From NCBI GenBank assembly GCA_023548195.1, contig JAJHZJ010000601.1, forward strand, positions 601,001-665,000: a stretch of DNA of 64,000 nucleotides. The letters run 5' to 3'. Below, one piece after another: positions 60,206 through 64,000 of the stretch (position 1 is its first letter; each line of letters begins with the position of its first letter). The notes under the pieces were generated by a model, which was not told where the DNA came from, did not search any database, and saw nothing but the letters and a program-made list of their open reading frames with translations. This DNA is from Bettongia penicillata ogilbyi (Eukaryota > Chordata > Mammalia > Diprotodontia > Potoroidae). The position numbers and the translations under genes were made by a program.

Positions 60206-60589
60206 GAAGTCTTAAAGTCTAATTTGATAAGCACCTGTTTTATATTATAGAAGACATTTTTCTTCAGGTGCAATAGAATTCAGAGTTTCTTTGTTTTTGT
60301 GCCATGGTCACTTTCCTATTTGGTGAATCTTATGGGTTCCTCCTTAGAATCATGTCCTTAAATCCATATAATAAAATACATAGAATTACAGAGAAAATTG
60401 ATTATGCTTATTTTTTCCTATTCAAGTTCATAAAACCTTCTGAAGTGAGTCCACAAGGGGACTTCTCTACACCCCAAGTTAATGACCTTTAGTAAATATC
60501 CCCTGAAGTCCTTTACAGCTCTGCTTTTTCATTATTCTGTAAATATGAAATTTCTGTTTTATACTAAAATATGGAACTTTGCTCCCTAT

Positions 60590-61150
60590 GAAATATGCTC
60601 TTAGTGTATCAGCCCATCATCTTGTCTCTTAAGAAATTTGGAGATCTTAGCTCTGTTTGTCAGTATATTAGTTATCCCTCCAAATTTTGTAATTGTTGGC
60701 AAATTTGACAGCATGGATCTATTCTTTCATTCAAAGAATTATCAGAAGTGTTTAATAACACAAAGTCAAAGACACATTCCTAAAAACTCTATTGTAATTC
60801 TTTCCTGGACTTAATTTGACTTATTAATGATTGCTCATTGGGTACTATTTGCTAGTTCCACATACATTAAACTCTTATGCTTTAGATGATTCCTTTCCAT
60901 TTCATTTATAAGCATAGCATGAGAGACTTGGTCAAACTCCTTGATAAATATGTGTCCTATATTTTCAAGATGACCTTCTCCCAAGACGCTAGCATGGCCT
61001 TTCTTTTTTGAAGTCTTTACCCTTACTATGCAGTGGAGATTAAAGAACACCTTTGCTCCTAAAGTCTTTAATCTTCCCTGGAATTTGTAATTTCTAGCTA
61101 TGCTTCTGGAGATATCTTTAGTTCCCACATGAATCACCAACCTCTGACAT
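60590..61150 (-). mobile_element. CR1-type LINE relic
   Basis: Two pieces on the minus strand. Around 60600-60715 the DNA aligns with the CR1 reverse transcriptase block that encodes FADDTKLGG...W(A)E, here decayed (AAATTTGCCAACAATTACA). At 60835-61140 the frame reads VIHVGTKDISRS and GRLKTLGAKVFF, like the SGNH esterase-type domain of CR1 ORF1 (HVGTND...GAQVVFSS). They are much closer together than in an intact element, so the middle is deleted. Very old insertion. Confidence 0.5.
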
Positions 61151-61159
61151 TCTTACTAT

Positions 61160-61880
61160 TTCACAGTCTATAATCCCATTACCTAGAGGGTGTTGTGGTC
61201 ATCAAATTTACAAAATTTGGGGAAAGGCCAATTACTTCTCCTGCTTTCACCAGGAAGACCTCAGCCTTTCCTACAGTTTACACTGCTTGTAAATACTCAC
61301 TTTATTACCATGCAACAAGCACTCATAAATTACCATTTATTATCTTTTTTATTTAAACATTACTGAACAAGCTCTTTCCTGATGGTGCTTACGTGGGCAT
61401 CTACATAACCACTGCCTGGAGTAATTAACCTGCATCTTCCTGAAAAAGTCTATCTTTTCCCTCTGCAGGAACACTTCTTACTCATTTTTCTAACTTAACT
61501 ACAAGTATTCAGGTGTTATTCCTCTATTCTTTCTTTACATCACACTGATTCTTACATGCTCTGACCCCATGCCCCTCTTAGAACTCCTATTTGCCTTTAC
61601 CAGATTTTTTTCTTTATTTTTATCTTGAAGCTCACCGTTTATTTTCGAAAAACTACTTCATTCTCTTACTGAAGTACAAATCAGGGAAATTAACTCGCTG
61701 TTACTGAACCTCTTTTCTTTTCTTGTCAAATAGATACTCATCTACATTTTATTCATGTTTTATGTCACTGGGAACTATCAAAAACATAAATATGAATAAA
61801 TGGTTTCATGTCTGCATTCTCCCAGTCTTCTTTATAAGCAAAGAACCTTAACATTAAGACACTCAGTTTCAACTTTGAAA
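61160..61880. other. Intergenic, nothing recognised
   Basis: AT-rich; could include more of the CR1 relic near 61160-61290 but no motif is visible. Confidence 0.35.
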
Positions 61881-61884
61881 CGGA

Positions 61885-62625
61885 GATGACAATGATTACA
61901 CTATTTACCTCACACAATTTCTGGAGAGATAGTAATTTGTGAATTATACAACACTATAATTATTTTGACATTTAAGTACAGGAATGAGAATATTTTCTTA
62001 ATTTTAGAAAAAAAGAAACATAAATTTTACTCAACCTGATCCTATTCATAGAAAGTATTTCATTAGATCTAAGAGGTAAAAAGAACTTCAGAGATCAAAA
62101 AGCCATAAAATTTTGTAGGAATTTGAAGGGATATCATAATTGCCTCATTTCATAAAGGAAGAAACTGAAGCCCAGAGAGGGGATATACCTTGTTCAAGTT
62201 CTCACATTGAGAAAGTCAGTGGCAGAGACGGGTTTTAAACCTCCATCTCCTGCCTCTTAGTCTCTTGTTCTTTCTTCCAGCAGATGGCTTATCATTTCCT
62301 ATGCAAAACTCTCAAATCCCTTTTATTCTGACCACCCTCTACAAAATTCCAGCATTAAAATGTCACATTCTATATGAAATACAACTGCATAAAGGAAATC
62401 AATGGATAAATTTCTGACTATAATTTTACAAAATTGTCAGGCCCACCTGAGAAAAGATATTTTCATACTGACACCAAAATCAAAGAACTTATCCAGAAGG
62501 ATTTATACTTGGGATAATAAATATCCGGTTTATCCCTGAAGAATTTCATAGACACACTCAAGAAGAATAATCCAATGGGGAATCTTGAACATCCCTGGGG
62601 TATATCCTAATTGAGAGGATTGCAC
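61885..62625. repeat. Segmental duplication, copy 2
   Basis: Partner of 50030-50715; the shared SINE is at 62100-62275. It lies 3.2-4.0 kb upstream of the OR5M8-like ATG. Confidence 0.75.
62530..62602 (-). promoter_or_regulatory. Proposed OR promoter module 3 (Olf1/EBF + homeodomain)
   Basis: CCCTGAAGAAT at 62534-62544, TAAT at 62568-62571 and TCCCTGGGGT (62592-62601), one base from TCCCNNGGGA. It is 3.9 kb upstream of the OR5M8-like ATG on the same strand. Confidence 0.45.
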
Positions 62626-62887
62626 TATTTTTTTCATACCAAAATTAGTGTACATTTCATTCCTTCCTTGAGTCAAATGTGATGAGAGTAAGTTTCATGT
62701 TTTCTGTCTCATCTTCCCCATTTTTTCTTCCACTGAAAAGTCTTTTTCTTGCCTCTTTTATGAGAAATAATTTGCCCCATTCCATTTCTCCTATTCTCGT
62801 CCCAAAATATTCCTTGCTCACCCCTTAAATTAATTTTTTTAGATTTGATCCCATCCCATTCAACTCACCCTGTGCTTCTCTGTCTCT

Positions 62888-62930
62888 ATCTGTTTGTGTT
62901 TGTGTGTGTGTGTCTGTGTGTGTATGTGTA
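62888..62930. repeat. (GT)n in LINE-1 3'UTR, copy H
   Basis: Interrupted GT run equivalent to those in the other copies. Confidence 0.88.
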
Positions 62931-63137
62931 ATACCACCAACTACCCAGATACCGACAAAAGTTTCAATAGTTACAAATATTGTCTTTCCATGTAGGAATG
63001 TAAACATTTCAACTTTAGTAAATCCCTTATGATTTCTATTTTCTGTTTACCTTTTCATGCATCTTGTGATTCTTGTGTTTGAAAATCAAATTTTCTTTTC
63101 AGCTGTGGTATTTTCCTCAAGAATGCTTGGAAGTCCT

Positions 63138-63970
63138 CTATTTCATTGAAAGATCATTTTTCCCCTGAAGTATTACAGTCAGTTTTTCTTGGTAGGTGAT
63201 TCTTGGTTTTAATCCTAGTTCTTTTGACTTCTGAAATATCATATTCCATGCCCTTCCATCCCTTAATGTAAAAACTGATAGATCTTCTATTATCCTGGTT
63301 GTATTTCCACAATACTCAAATTGTTTCTTTCTAGCTGCTTGCAATATTTTGTCCTTGACCTAGGAACTCTGGAATTTGGCTACAATGTTGCTAGGAGTTT
63401 CTGTTTTTGTATCTCTTTTTTTCCCCAATATTTATTTTGCCCTCTGATGCTAGAACATCAAGGAAGTTTTCCTTGATAATTTCATGAAAGGTGTTGTCTA
63501 GGTTCTTTTTTTGGTCATGGCTTTCAGGTAGGCCCACAATTTTTAAATTGTCTCTCCTGGATCTATTTTTCAGATCAGTTGTTTTTCCAATGAGATATTT
63601 CACATTATCTTCCATTTTTTCATTCTTTTGGTTTTGTTTTGTGATCTCTTGGTTTCTCATAAAGTCATTAGCCTCCATCTATTCCATTCTAATTTTTAAA
63701 GAGCTATTTTCTTCAGTGAACTTTTCAACCTCCTTTTCCATTTGGCTAATTCTTCTTTTTAAAGCCATCTTCTCCACATTGGCTTTTTGAGCCTCTTTTG
63801 CCAATTGAGTTAGCCTATTTTAAAGGTGTTATTTTCTTTAGCATTTTTGGGTCTATTTTAGAAAGTTGTTGACTTGCTTTTCATGATTTTCTTTCATCTC
63901 TCTTCTCAATTTTTCCTCCACCTCTTTTACTTTATTTTCAAAAAAATTATTTTTTTGAGTTCTTCCATGG
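63138..63970 (-). pseudogene. LINE-1 ORF1 protein gene, copy H (partial)
   Basis: Coiled coil at 63700-63900, RRM start NLKIVGLPESHD (63391-63678) and C-terminal domain AARKKQFEYCG (63138-63344). A deletion near 63420 removes the segment that reads IHRSPPER in the other copies. Frameshifts separate the three pieces. The N-terminus is beyond the window. Confidence 0.8.
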
Positions 63971-64000
63971 CCTTAGACCATTGAATATTTATTTTGGATG

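Larger units (their letters stand above)
62628..64000 (-). mobile_element. LINE-1 copy H, ORF1-containing, runs off the window
   Basis: A minus-strand copy whose 3' end lies at 62628, inside what is 3'UTR in the other copies (at GGTATGAAA), followed by a short A run. It therefore lacks about 0.6 kb of the normal 3' end. The 3'UTR, with a GT repeat at 62888-62930, joins ORF1 directly without ORF2. The 5' part lies beyond 64000. Confidence 0.78.

Overview
The window is non-coding-rich vertebrate DNA and looks like a stretch of a marsupial olfactory-receptor (OR) cluster. Three points support this. There are three intact, intronless OR coding regions. The SINEs include the 'TTGTTCAGT...ACTCTTTGTGACC...CTTGGCA' type that is common in metatherian genomes. 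The many LINE-1 copies start with a GGGGTGGAGCCAAGATGGCGG-like 5' end and encode a marsupial-style ORF1 protein. The species cannot be fixed by eye; no prokaryotic, organellar or RNA genes were seen.

Host genes: all three ORs lie on the minus strand: an OR8U-like gene (20241-21194) and two related OR5M-like genes (31801-32739, 57724-58647). Human OR8U and OR5M genes sit together at 11q12.1, so this fits a conserved OR cluster. Each coding exon has a plausible 3' splice site just upstream of its ATG, as expected for OR genes with untranslated 5' exons. A short motif block (CCCTGAAGAAT, then a TAAT/ATTA core, then an Olf1/EBF-like palindrome) occurs at 25.83, 50.62 and 62.53 kb. Two copies lie about 4-5 kb upstream of an OR. 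The third lies upstream of the middle OR, with about 10 kb of LINE insertions between. I propose these as OR promoters.

Mobile DNA, left to right: 0.73-6.62 kb holds a decayed ERV-L (class III) provirus on the minus strand, with both LTRs, gag remnant, protease, RT, RNase H, integrase and a 3'-terminal dUTPase but no env. An L2/CR1-type endonuclease relic lies at 8.85 kb. Two LINE-1 copies stand head to tail at 11.4-17.4 kb, and a 5'-truncated LINE-1 ORF2 relic at 18.0-20.0 kb. An ORF1-only LINE-1 lies at 34.4-37.2 kb. A nested complex fills 41.4-48.8 kb: one copy split by a second, inverted copy, with a third appended. An older ORF1-only copy inside an older ORF2-bearing relic occupies 52.2-55.8 kb. 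A CR1 relic lies at 60.6-61.1 kb, and a further ORF1-only copy runs off the right edge from 62.6 kb.

The most unusual feature is that all eight copies with an ORF1 lack ORF2. Five have clear or likely target-site duplications and keep a 5'UTR, ORF1 and 3'UTR in about 2.8-3.0 kb. They behave as a mobile ORF1-only ('half-L1', HAL1-like) family. Their 5'UTRs carry one, two or three tandem units of about 70 bp, and two nested inverted copies share a 115-bp identical tract suggestive of gene conversion. The rest is AT-rich intergenic DNA with old SINEs and microsatellites.
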